DNA of 64,000 nt. Source: Aegilops tauschii subsp. strangulata. Lineage: Eukaryota; Streptophyta; Magnoliopsida; Poales; Poaceae. Each line of letters opens with the position of its first letter. Position 1 is the first letter of the stretch. The notes beneath the pieces were generated by a model. That model made no database searches. It saw only the letters and a list, made by a program, of their open reading frames with translations, and had not been told where the DNA came from. The position numbers and the translations under genes were made by a program. Positions 10,831-20,600 of the stretch are shown here, piece after piece. The stretch is from NCBI RefSeq assembly GCF_002575655.3, contig NC_053040.3:456740780-456804779 (forward strand). Reading direction: 5' to 3'.

Positions 10831-11019
10831 AAAAACCCGTGCTTACGGTTCGGTTTTTTTCGTGAAAAAAAGTTCGTCAAAACCTATCAACATGGGATCT
10901 AGTTTTGGAGATCTCAACGCGAGGAATCTAACGGTGAAAGCGGTTCGAGATTTGGACGCACGGTTTAAGAGATAAAACTTTTTGAATAAACGGATCGTCG
11001 AAAAAAGGAAAAACTCATA

Positions 11020-11064
11020 GGTTGCGACAAGTGGCGCACATGTAGCGGGCCACTTGTCGCAACC
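11020..11064. repeat. Perfect 16-bp inverted repeat near the right end of the Mutator-type element
   Basis: GGTTGCGACAAGTGGC at 11020-11035 is followed after 13 bases by its exact reverse complement at 11049-11064. It lies 50 bases from the element end and may be a subterminal transposase site or simply a foldback (inference). Confidence 0.8.
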
Positions 11065-11205
11065 TGGGAAGGTTGGAGTGCTCTTTGCAATGAGTACTCC
11101 TCAACTAGTGATTTCATTGTGTCTTCCAATATTTTCAGAAACAATTTTTTCTAGTTAATAACAAGGTTGAAGCCCCCCTCGCAAAAAAAAACAAGGTTGA
11201 AGCCC

Positions 11206-11456
11206 AAGTGCTCTTTTGATCCCAAGCTCACAATGCTCCCTAATGAACAGTAAAATTGGAAAAAAAACTGATTTTTTTGTGTGATAAACATTGATGAATG
11301 TTTTCACTGCCCACATGTCCACGAATGTCATTTCATCGCAAATTTTTGCGTGAAAACATTCATCAATATTTACCACAAAAAAAATCAGAAATTTTTGAAT
11401 TATTTTACTATTCATGAGGGAGCATGTGATCTCGGGTGCAAAAACTCCACGTCCGT
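11206..11456. mobile_element. Foldback MITE, 251 bp, probably Mutator-type
   Basis: Most of the element folds back on itself: the left arm (..GCTCAC..TGCTCCCTAATGAACAG..) is the reverse complement of the right arm (..TTCATGAGGGAGCATGTGATC..), as is the ATTGATGAATGTTTTCAC segment. A 9-bp direct repeat TTGAAGCCC (11197-11205 and 11457-11465) is a likely target-site duplication, which favours Mutator. Arms of nearly 120 bp would give a long dsRNA if transcribed. It is inserted in the LINE RNase H-like region. Confidence 0.75.
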
Positions 11457-11741
11457 TTGAAGCCCGCCTTTTGTGCAAGTATAGACTGAATCTTGGCATC
11501 AAAACTTCAGTTGTTAGGACATCAGCACACCAATCAATTCTTCAATTTCCACCAACGATGAATTTCCCTGTATCCTCTCTCAGGGCAGCACCAGTTATGC
11601 CCCTAAGCAAGTATTGATCAAAAAATGCATCAACATTAAGTTTTACAATACCCATAGGAGACAAATCCATCCCCCTCTTTTTACTGGTTGCATTGGAGGA
11701 GGAAGCATTGACGGAGTTTGCCATTAGAGCATGACTCTCCG

Positions 11742-11878
11742 TAGAAATCTGATTAACATCTTGAGTATTTCCCTCATGAGTCAGTTTACACCCTTTTCAC
11801 TACAACTCCCCCATAGAAATCTGATTAACATCTTGAGTATTTCCTTCATGAATCAGTTTACACCCTTTTCACTACAAG
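11742..11878. repeat. Tandem duplication of about 72 bp
   Basis: A unit starting TAGAAATCTGATTAACATC and ending ..CCCTTTTCACTACAA occurs twice in direct succession with two or three differences. It lies in the decayed LINE. Confidence 0.8.
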
Positions 11879-12302
11879 TATGAAGCGGTAATGGTGATCA
11901 ACTCAAAAGCATTCTAAAGACCCAAAATAGACAGATCCTGGCCTGACAGGAGGAGTAAGAACTCAAGGACAACTTCACCCACACGAATTTCACAAGTTCT
12001 TCAAATCACTTCGTCCGTCCTCAACCTTCTTCAAACCTCCTTATAGCTTTCTGTCACAGAAACAACGGGTGTTTGTATCTTCTGGCCCATTAGAACAAGG
12101 TGGACATTGAGACGAAACTTTTAAATGTCTATTGGCAAACATAGCATGACAGGGGAAAGTGTCATGCAAAATGCGCCAAATCTTTTTAGTGACAAAGCAT
12201 CTAAGCTATCATCTTATGACACAATCTAGTTAAAATGTTGAAAAAATAAAACAAAAACGGCAGCCATTGCAATCGAGCTATGCTAGCTTGAGCATGCATG
12301 CG

Positions 12303-13502
12303 CTACATCCAGAACGCTTGAACAACAAAGCTGGGCACCTCGTAAAAGCGAGCAGCTGGACGGTGCGGCACGGTCACGAGCTCCCCGTCCTCGCCGTACT
12401 TGACGCAGAACGTCGTCAGCCGGAGCCCATATTTCTTCCAGGGCGGCCCTTCTCCCTCCGGCCGCAGGCGCTCGACGAGGCAGTACGTGTTGCCTTGAGC
12501 CGTGTAATGAAGCTTGGCGTCCATGTGCCTCCATCCCGGGTCCTCGAGGAAGAGCTTCTCCCTGCCCACCTTGCACTCCGGCGGCCGCAGCCTGGCTTCC
12601 GCGGCGGACGTGACGCCGCACGCGCACAGGTGCCCATCAGCGGGGGCGTCCCATTCGAACCCGTCGGGGCGGCGGTGGAGCCCCACCCACGCGTCCAGCT
12701 CGCCGTCGTAGTGGCCCTGCCCTTTGAACGGCAGCATCCAGCCACCGCAGCGCCTCCACTTGCCGCTCCCCCGTGCCGTAGGCGTACGTGCACGACTCCA
12801 CGGGGTACCCGCCGGCGACCGCGGACACGAAGATTGTCCGTGCGCTCGGGTGCACCGCGTGCGCGATGATGCTCTCTGCGTCGAACCGGAGGTAGTTACT
12901 AGTTAGGTGGCCGGCCGTGTTCTCTCCAACTCCAAGAGAAGCCTGAGGAATCGGGCAATTGGCGCCAACTCCACTTCTCGTCGCGGCGGTGATCCGCGGC
13001 CGTGAGGCAGTTGTGGTCGTCGCGGTTTGCAGCCAGGCAGTGCAATGCCCCACTGTAGTAATGCCCATTCCGGTCGGCATAAAAGAAACCCTCCGTGCAT
13101 GATTCGATCACGTACAGCCGGTTCCTGACGGCCACGGCTAGGTTATGGCCCCTTCTCAGGCCGCTTGGGAGAAGTTGCGCCGAGGTCAGCACGGCGGCCG
13201 TCTTGGTGTCGTAGATGAGGGTAACACCACCGTTGCTGGTGGCGACGATGTAGCGGCCTAGAGCGGCGAAGTGCGCCGGACTACCGATGCTTGGAGTTGG
13301 AGGCCCTACCCGGACGGCCGGCTGCCCGTAGAGGCGCCGATGAAGGTCCCCTGACCCTAATAAAGAGCTGGAGTCGGAATCCACATCCAGGTCGTCGTCA
13401 ATGTCCAGCTTGTGGATGCTGTATCCTCCTTTCTCGTGGTCAGCTACCACTACGTAGAGATGCCGCTTCCTCGCCGACAGATCCCTAGGGTTGGCTGCGC
13501 AT
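12303..13502 (-). pseudogene. Grass-expanded beta-propeller-like protein (DUF1618/kelch type), frameshifted
   Basis: Three minus-strand frames cover one single-exon gene of about 400 codons. In order: LYVVVADHEKGGYSIHKLDI, AHFAALGRYIVATSNGG, VTLIYDTKTAAVL, NRLYVIESCTEGFFY, KWSWRQLP, then in a second frame HAVHPSARTIFVSAV, then in a third YDGELDAWVGLHRR, LRPPECKVGREKLF and a C-terminal AFWM. This order of motifs is that of a large family of uncharacterised grass proteins; the DUF1618-type label is from memory. There are frameshifts near 12910 and 12750, and the only upstream ATG (13502) is out of frame, so the gene looks inactive. Good conservation of long blocks suggests recent inactivation. 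Confidence 0.75.
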
Positions 13503-14062
13503 CGCTAAACTGACGAACTTTATACCCCAACCCGGCGGCGAGGATCTGGCTGGCTCAGGCAGGGCCGACAGTCGCCTCCACCACCCTGCGGCCCCGGACG
13601 GAGATTGGGAGAAGGCGCCGGAGAACTGAAGTAGTTGGGGGCGACGGGGAGCTGCAGGGGATCCGTTCGATCTAAAAGACAGGTGGAGGCGCAGTTCTTT
13701 GGGACTCTACCGTCGCCGCGTGTGCCGATAGAGATCGGGGACGTAAGGAACCGGGGATTCGAACGAGATGGCGCCGTGCATCTGAAGATGCAGGCCGCCA
13801 TGCCGCCGCCGCTGCCATCGTCAGCTGTGGTTTGGTGCGACGATAGCACCAATTACACGAGTTCACGACACGGGGCCAACTTGAAACTGCAGATCGATTG
13901 AGTTTTAAGTTTTTTGTGGAAAAGAAAAGGAAAAGCGAGCCGCATGCAAGGTTCTGGTCGTGTGACCGAGGCGGAGACCTGCATGGCGCTGTCAAAAGCC
14001 CATTTTAAGAAACGCTCAGCAATTCATATTTCAGAATTCTAACATAAAGAGTCAATAAAAAG
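13503..14062. other. Upstream region of the pseudogene, no gene called
   Basis: On the minus strand a TATAAAG motif (13517-13523) lies only about 20 bases before the ATG at 13502, too close for a normal leader. Further upstream a GC-rich stretch (13520-13852) is open on both strands but shows no domain. It may be the former promoter and leader of the pseudogene. Nothing else is recognised. Confidence 0.35.
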
Positions 14063-14257
14063 TACTCCCTCCCTTACTAAATATAAGCCTTTTAGAGCAT
14101 CTCCAACAGCGGCATCAAAAGACGCGCGCGGGGGGTAAACTTTCACTTTAGCGCGCACGGGACGTTTTGGCACGCTCCAGCGACGGCGGGAAACTAGCGC
14201 GCGGGGGAAAAGGCGGCAGCTCGCGCGGTAGATTTGGCGCACCGCTTCGAACGCGCC

Positions 14258-14264
14258 TATAAAT
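14258..14264 (+). promoter_or_regulatory. TATA box of the AP2/ERF cargo gene
   Basis: TATAAAT lies 100 bases upstream of the ATG at 14365, in a GC-rich leader. The position fits a normal RNA polymerase II promoter inside the transposon. Confidence 0.5.
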
Positions 14265-14364
14265 TGCGGCGCTCGCCACGCGGCCTCCGCACTGCCACGC
14301 GCGCTCTCCCGCTCACTCTGACGCTTGCTCGCCGCTTCCTCGCCCCCGCCACCGCCGCGCCACC

Positions 14365-14929
14365 ATGCCGCCGCGCCGCCGTGGATCGTCTGGCTACCGC
14401 GACGTCCGCGAGCGCCCCGGCGGCACCTACTAAGCTGAGATCCGGTCCGGCAACGTCCGGCTCGGCCTCGGCACGTTCGGGACCGCGCACGAGGCCGCGC
14501 GCGTACGACGCGGCGGCGTGGCGCCTAGAGAGGCCGCCGGCGCAGATGAACTTCCGCGACGTCTTCACGTGCGAGCAGGCACAGTCCGTCGCCCCTCCGC
14601 CTCGTCTTATCACGGACCAGAACCGTGCGGGGCACCGTCGGCGGCACCGCCGCCTCCTCGTCGCCGAGGAGGACGAGCGAGCCATGGAGGAGTGGCGTCG
14701 GCGCCACCCGGAGGACGTCACGGCGGAGCACGCCTTCTGGACGGCAAAGCGTCGCGCGGAGCGGTTGGACAGGCGTTGACGGAAGGCCCTGGCGATATCG
14801 CAATGCGATATCGTTGAAGCAGGTGGGGTGTCGATCTTTGGGGATAATGATCCTCATTGGGATGACATGTGGATCAATACCTCGGACAACACCAGTCCGG
14901 ATGAGGAGGACGAGGACGACTCGGAGTAG
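14365..14929 (+). pseudogene. AP2/ERF-domain gene carried by a Harbinger element
   Basis: The frame from ATG 14365 reads MPPRRRGSSGYRDVRERPGG, then an in-frame TAA at 14431-14433, then AEIRSGNVRLGLGTFGTAHE. After a frameshift near 14505 it continues YDAAAWRLERPPAQMNFRDV. This is an AP2/ERF DNA-binding domain (YRGVR.RP, AEIR, LGTF.TA.EAARAYD) with the usual Trp of WLGTF replaced by Gly. An acidic tail follows (VAEEDERAMEEWRRR.., then, after a TGA at 14777, DEEDEDDSE to TAG 14929). AP2/ERF proteins bind GCC-box or DRE-like DNA. Two stops and one frameshift make this copy inactive. Its place between Harbinger ends suggests a transposon-borne family. Confidence 0.82.
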
Positions 14930-15561
14930 GTTGTAGTTGCATCGTAGTTTTATCACCGTGGTTCATCTAGTTGCATCGTAGTATGTAGTTGCACTCTAGT
15001 TTTCAATGTAGTTGTATCGTAGTTTTATCTATCTATGCTATGAATATCTATGTATGGTTTTTTATATGAATTTTTATGTATCATTTTTTATTAAAAAATA
15101 TGTATGTAATGTTCATGCGATCGCGCGCGCTGCATTTTAACGCGCCTGCTGGAGCTACGCGCACGCGCTAAATTTTAGCGCGGTTGCTGGAGCCAGCGCT
15201 GCCTGCCGTGCTTTTCCAGACGATGGACGCGCTGTAAAGTACTTTTTACAGCGCCGCGTGTTCGGCGGCTGTTCGAGATGCTCTTAGAGATCCCAGTATG
15301 TGCTACATACGAAGCAAAATGAATGAATTTACGCTCTAAAATATGTGTACATACATCCGTGTGTAGCCAAGGAAGATTTGGGCAGAGCAAATGCTCAATG
15401 CTGACCCAGACCATACGTGCGCCGCGGTGTCGCGGCAGGCGACGGAGCTTTTGCAGCCGTACATTTTGTACGGGCAGGCCGCCTTGATGTAGCCGAATAG
15501 GGTGTCCAGGTAGGGGTTCTGGAAGTAGGCGGCTGACGCGCCCGCGTTTATGCAGGCGAAA

Positions 15562-17379
15562 GGCCAACTCCAGTGCGACTTCAAACGGACGTCCGGTTGG
15601 CCGGATTTTGTCCCATTGGGGTGGTAATGAGTTTGTTTATGTCCGCCTCTGTCTGTTGGTTCGTGGGTGTGCCCAATGCGCGGCCGTATTTTAAATCATG
15701 TCCGGAGTGGACGTGATGAAAAAACAGAAAAACTTAAATAAAATGCCTAAAAAAGTAAATAAACGCAGTTAAAAAAATTTAAATCATAATTTAGGGGTCA
15801 CGGCCACAAAACGGCCCAGTTTCACGGTCCGCTTAAACGGCCCAGTTCCATAATTTACATAAAACAAAATAATAAAACGTCGTAGGCGCGCTCCTGCTGT
15901 GCCCGTCGATGCCGTGCCCGTCGCCGTCTTCAGTAGCCGCTGGTGTCGTCGTCGTCGCTGACGAGGTCGACGTAGTCCGGCGGCGTCCAGAGGTGGGCCG
16001 CCGGTCCGTGGTGCACGGGGCGGTGGGTTGGATGGTGGCCGGTGCCTGCACCACCTCCTCCCGAGGCGAGGCGTCCCGCTCCGGCGACCGCGGCGGCGTG
16101 GGGCACCAGTTAACGCCCCCACGGCGTCAGCCATCTGCTCCGCCGTGCACAACCAGGTCCACCCCTGGCCCACCAGGCCCGGGTGGAAGGCGGCCACCGG
16201 CGGCTCCTCCATCATCTCCTTCTTCGGCACCATCTCCAGCTCGGGGATGGCGACGTCGCTAACCGCGGAGAGGGCCGTCATCTCCTCGAGGCCCTCCCAT
16301 TGGCGCTCGTCGTGCGTGCGCATGGAGTCCTCCATGACACGCGCCATGAGACGGGCCTCCTCCTCCGCTGTCATGCGAGGAGGTGGAGGTGGCGACGGAG
16401 ACGGGAAAGGCGACGGCGTGGGCGTGAGGCCGCGCACCCGCGTACGCCCGCGCAACTCCCGACGTGGCCGCCGCGGCCCCGACACCGTGCCGGCGAAGTA
16501 GGACGCGCGCCGCACGTCGTGCTCGTCCTGGAGCCATGTGTCCCACAGCACGGAGTCGGGGGCGTACCTCTCGTCGTAGTAGAGGTCATCGGGGAGGAGG
16601 CGGCGGCGGCGCTCGATCTCATCGCGCATATCCGCTCGTCGGCACCTTCGGGATCGGGACCCGGTCCGCGGAGAGGTGCCAATTGTTGAGGAGGTGCACG
16701 CCGCTCCACGGGACCGGCGTCCTCGTCTCCCAGTACCGCCAGCACACATCCACGGCCAGGTACCGCCAGTTGCGCTCGCCGGCGGCCCTAGGGGCGATGG
16801 TGAAGGGGGCAGGCGCGGGCGCTCGACTGGAGGAGCGTGGCGGTGATGCGGGCTCCTCCTTGACGGAGCCACGGCGGCGCCCCGAGGAGGAGCCGGCCTC
16901 GCGGTCGTGCTTCCCCTTGCGGCCGTAGTTCCAAAGCCCCATGGCTGCGGCCGGCCGGCGAGGTCGAGGAGGGGGAGCGGGGAGCGGCTAGGGTTTCGAG
17001 AGTGTCGGGTTTCGAGGGGGCAGAGAGGGGCCGGAGTGGGAAGTGTGGACGATGACCGGTCCACGGCTTCCCATTTAAGAAGGATGCGCGACCGTTCGCT
17101 GGGCGGATGACAGGTGGGGCCACCCGCCCGTGCGCATTGATGTTGGCGGGTGGGAGGTAGGTGGCCGCCTGCCACACTGCCCCGACGCAGACGTTCGAAG
17201 CGTCCGTTCGCTGTCCGCCGTGACCCAAACCCGGCGTATGTTTGCGCTCGAAATGGGTCGATCCAGACACAAAACGGACCAGATGGGTCCGGGACGTCGC
17301 GCGCTGGGCCGCCTCGTTTGTCCCTTTTACCCCAAATAGACGGGGCCGGATAAAATGGGGTCGCGCAGTGAAGTTGGCC
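15562..17379. mobile_element. TIR element, 1.8 kb (GGCCAACT ends), carrying a decayed ORF
   Basis: The left end GGCCAACTCCAGTGCGAC and the inverted right end GGCCAACTTCACTGCGCGAC match over about 20 bp. The element splits exon 2 of the SINA-like pseudogene precisely. The flanking triplets are AAA and TAG, so a 3-bp Harbinger duplication cannot be confirmed. The cargo is a minus-strand ORF rather than a recognisable transposase, so it is probably non-autonomous. Confidence 0.75.
15930..16942 (-). pseudogene. Transposon-borne hypothetical protein, frameshifted
   Basis: The minus strand starts MGLWNYGRKGKHDREAGSSS, continues with RYLAVDVCWRYWE and WSGVHLLNNWHLS, then after a frameshift near 16620 reads DEIERRRRLLPDDLYYDERY, a Pro-rich linker, and MTAEEEARLMARVMEDSM. 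A further frame ends DYVDLVSDDDDTSGY with TGA at 15930-15932. Similar proteins are, from memory, common uncharacterised predictions in wheat and Aegilops. No domain name can be given. At least two frameshifts make this copy inactive. It lies wholly inside the 15562-17379 element. Confidence 0.6.
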
Positions 17380-17613
17380 TAGCACTTGCTGTCGTCGTTG
17401 CCACCACTGTCGCTGCATGCGACATGCTCCATAACGGAGCACTGCGATCAACGCCATAAATAAAGACAAAAAAATTACAAATCAGTTGATCAATCGTGTG
17501 GGGTGTACGGAATGCAGATTTTGGTTTGTTTGTTCGGCTTACCTGATAAATGGGGAGCTTCAGAGGGCCATGGCACTCGTCGCAGCGTAACATCGTCTTC
17601 GGCACGTAGGAGT

Positions 17614-20600
17614 CAATGTTTAAAATTGCCGGCTATTGAAAAAAGCGGCACCCACTAGCGGCAGCAATGAGCTATTGCCAGCAATAGCTGCAGCTATGCC
17701 AAATAGCGGTTTTGCAGAATACATGCAAGAATTTTGAAAATAAGTACAAGATACATGTCGAACTATAGAAATTCAGCATCGATTAAATAGTTGAGACAAA
17801 CAGGAACATAATAACTGAACCATAAGATCATCCATTAAGCCAACATTCAGCAATCGTCTCAAGCGACAAAGCAAATAGTTCGGTAGACATTGGACCGTCT
17901 CAAGCGACAAAGAAAATAGTTCGACATTGGACACAGACTGCTAGTAAGTTTTGCAGATAAATAATCCATAAAGGTAGTGGTGCATTCTCTTCTATTCTTC
18001 TCCAGAATCTGAAGGAGACTTATCAGACTCCGATTCAGAAGAAGAAGCAGCTTGCGGCATTGTTTCAACACGCATAGCCATCAAGGACTGCAGGCTCACG
18101 GTCTTGATTTTCTTCCCAGGCCGAGAACTCCTCTTCCTTTTGGCTTGTCCCTGTGATGATGATGCCCTGTTTGGTGCCTCTTCCGATGCATCTTCATGAG
18201 CCTTCTCTTGTTCTTCATCAGCTTCTGCAGTTGGTTCTTTCCCAGTGATGAACTCATTTTCATAATCAGCAAGAATGTCATCTACTTTTTTCTCTATGGG
18301 ATCTCTGTTTTTGTTCTCTCTCTTGTTCCTTCGTTTGAGAGTTGAATTTCACAAACACAAGATCCCTCATCCTGTCATGCAGCAGCCTATTGCGCTTCTT
18401 TGTATGAACCTAAAAGTTCATAAAAATTAAATACTTATAACAAATGTAGAAAACAGAAAACCCAATTGTATAAACTGCAAACATATAATTTGTTACCTCT
18501 TCGAAAGCTGACCAGTTCCTCTCACAAGCTGATGAGCTACATGTCAAATTAAGAATCCTAGATGCCAAAGTTCTCAACTTTGGTGTGCTGGTGCCATGGT
18601 TCAGCCACCATTTTGCTGCACATTATACAAGTTAATAGTTAAAGAAATGGAAATAGAAGCATTTTATTCATCAATCATATTAGCTACAATAACTAACCTA
18701 GATTAAAATTCTTGTTTCTCCTTTGCCTTATAGCAATCTCATGGCCGAAAGATCCTTGCTGATCTTGATACATGTTGAGTTCTTCAATTACAGTGTCTTG
18801 GGTTTCTTCGTCCTCAATCATCTTGCAAATGCATGTAATAACAGCAACTCTAAATGATCCATCATGCTCAATCTCTGACTTGTTTGGGTAATAATAGTGA
18901 GGATTCAAATAGTAGCCACCCAAGTGGAGAGGAGTCTTGAGCTTGCTGTCCCACCTTTTATCAATGATGTCCCAAGCAACTTTGTACTTGCTCTCATCAT
19001 TATCAAACCTCACAGCAATATGTTTCTTTGCATCAAGCATTAATCCATGGAAGAATCCCATTGCAGGAACATCACTGTCCATTCTGCGAAGCACATTAGC
19101 CATTGGCTCGAAGAAATTAACAGCCATGTCAACATGTTTCCAAAAAACTTCAGATCGCACCACTTTGAGTGCTTTTTTCCCCTTTGCCTTTGTCAAGTAT
19201 GAACCTAGTTCATTCATCTCATCTGATCTGAAGAGCCTTGTCAACTCCTTCTTGTTGTCTAGCAAACTTTTCAGATTTAAGTAAGCAGTGGCAAACCGAG
19301 TAACACCAGAGCGAACCAAGTCCTCCCCAAGAAATTTCCGCATCAAATCCAATACCCTTGTATGAGCATACAAGAAGCTAGTCACTTCTCTTGCACTTGA
19401 AATAGTTTTTGCAACTGGTCCAAGCTTCCCAAGATCCTCCAGCACGAGATCTAGGCAGTGAGCAGCACATCCATTCCAAAATATGGATGGTCTCTTTGCT
19501 GTTAGCATACTAGCTGCTGATACATTCACACTAGCATTATCAGTCACCACTTGCACAACATTTTCTTCACCTATTTCTTCTATGCATTTGTTCACCAAGT
19601 CAAATATGTATTTGCCATCTTTTCTGTCACCGGAGCAGTCCACCGAATCAATGAAGCAAACACCATGAGCACTGTGCACAACTAAATTCATAACTCCCCT
19701 GCCCTTCTTATCTGTCCATGCATCAGTCATAACCGTGCAACCTGTGAGCTCCCATGATTCCTTATGATTCTTGAATCCATCCAGCACCTTCTGTTTCCTC
19801 TTCTGCAAAAATGGTCCACTCATCTCATATGGACTAGGCCCTCTCAAGTCCTTGCCAAACTGTCCGATGGACTCAAGCATATGAGCAAAGCTAGGGAGGG
19901 TGACAGTGTTGCGAGGAATGCTAGCTTCATAGAAAAACTGGCAAATATACTCACAAACTCTGTCCCTTTTCTCTTCTCTTTTCATAGTTGACAACTTTGA
20001 TTGGACCTTCTGGCTAACGTTGAATCCCTTTTGATTATTGCGAACAGACTCTTCTATAGATGTTTTCTTGTAAAACTTATCAATAGTGGCACTGCCACTA
20101 CCTACCACAGCTCCAGAGTTACTCGTCCCACTGCCTCTTGTTGACTTCAGCAACACAACATCATTCCTCTCAAAGTCACAATCATCCCCACTACCCCTTT
20201 CATCATCTGAGTTCTCTATATTAATTGCAGATCGAACCCTTTGCACTTCATCCTTCTTCTTTTGCTTGTCACCACTCTTCTTCGTAAGAAAAGCAATAAT
20301 CTCTTCCTTCACATTAGCTGGAACCTTCTTACATTTAATAGCATTGAAGCCAATAATGCAAGCAAGATGGTACTTCATTCTAGTAATTCCACCTTTCAAT
20401 AGCTTGTCACAAAAATTGCACTGCAAATGGTACTTCTTGTTCACATCTGGGGCAAAACAGTACGCATATGCAGGGTCATCGGACGTTACTGCTTGCCTTG
20501 CTTGTGTTTGGGTTACCGAATCACCTACAGAAAAAGTACAAAATAATTGCATTAACCTACAGTGCTACAGATGACCTATTTGATTGATAATTAATCTATC

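Larger units (their letters stand above)
10090..11114. mobile_element. Mutator-type non-autonomous element, 1.0 kb, with minisatellite interior
   Basis: A perfect 11-bp direct repeat CATTGTGTCTT flanks the element (10079-10089 and 11115-11125), in the size range for Mutator target-site duplications. The ends share an inverted ACTAGTT..GAG motif. The interior is a GC-skewed minisatellite followed by a conserved-looking tail (..TTTGGACGCACGGTTTAAGAG..) that I recall as very abundant in wheat DNA. No transposase is present. It lies within, or directly at the edge of, a decayed LINE. Confidence 0.7.
11126..12240 (-). pseudogene. LINE remnant: zinc-knuckle and RNase H-like tail of a reverse transcriptase
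   Basis: On the minus strand, 12240 to about 12060 encodes the RT zinc-binding tail (KIWRILHDTFPCHAMFANRH, then CPPC), and 11724 to about 11470 encodes an RNase H-like domain (VKLNVDAFFDQ..GITGAALRED.GKF, later RIDWCADVLTTEVL). Several stops and frameshifts make it dead. It is interrupted by the foldback MITE at 11206-11456; coding sequence seems to resume beyond it (GFNLVIN) and the Mutator-type element follows. A tandem duplication of about 72 bp lies at 11742-11878. Confidence 0.75.
14095..15283 (+). mobile_element. PIF/Harbinger-type non-autonomous element carrying an AP2/ERF pseudogene
   Basis: The ends are GAGCATCTCCAACAGC (14095) and GCTGTTCGAGATGCTC (to 15283), an inverted pair with one mismatch, flanked by the 3-bp duplication TTA (14092-14094 and 15284-15286). 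Both features are Harbinger hallmarks. The subterminal parts are rich in GCGCGC words and CTCCAGC/GCTGGAG motifs. Instead of a transposase the cargo is an AP2/ERF-type gene with its own TATA box. It is inserted in a Stowaway MITE. Confidence 0.88.
14063..15364. mobile_element. Stowaway MITE split by a Harbinger-type element, right end missing
   Basis: TACTCCCTCCCTTACTAAAT (14063-14082) is a Stowaway left end. The MITE continues after the insertion at 15287 with the conserved interior (TACATACGAAGCAAAATGAA) to about 15364, where it stops abruptly against SINA-like coding sequence without its right terminal repeat. The two parts total about 110 bp. The lost end suggests a deletion that also removed the 3' half of the neighbouring pseudogene. 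Confidence 0.75.
15358..17613 (-). pseudogene. SINA-like RING E3 ubiquitin ligase, disrupted and truncated
   Basis: Exon 1 fragment: 17613-17543 reads DSYVPKT, then LRCDECHGPLKLPIYQ, and ends at a GT donor (GTAAGCC), as in the intact paralogue at 49186-50279. Exon 2 begins at 17441 (CSVMEHVACSDS, the RING continuation). It is broken at 17379 by a 1.8-kb TIR element and resumes at 15561 (AGASAAYFQNPYLDTLFG, ACPYKMYGCKSS, DTAAHV), then ends near 15360 where Stowaway DNA starts. The 5' part of exon 1 is cut off by the hAT transposon at 17614. Three separate events have destroyed it. Confidence 0.82.

Noticed and set aside
10181..10975. Phe- and Arg-rich frames of 100-160 codons
   Set aside because: They are translations of the Mutator-element minisatellite; the repeat is free of stops in several frames by composition.
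13740..13775. tRNA-like GTTCGAATCC T-loop on the minus strand
   Set aside because: No pairing T-stem, anticodon arm or acceptor stem could be formed around it; coincidence.
14234..14779. 181-codon continuous frame as a separate gene
   Set aside because: Its first half is a shifted reading of the AP2/ERF coding region; only the part after the frameshift is the true frame.
15784..17469. 561-codon minus-strand frame as one protein
   Set aside because: It runs from SINA-like exon 2 through the transposon border and only partly overlaps the true frame of the transposon ORF; composition keeps it open.
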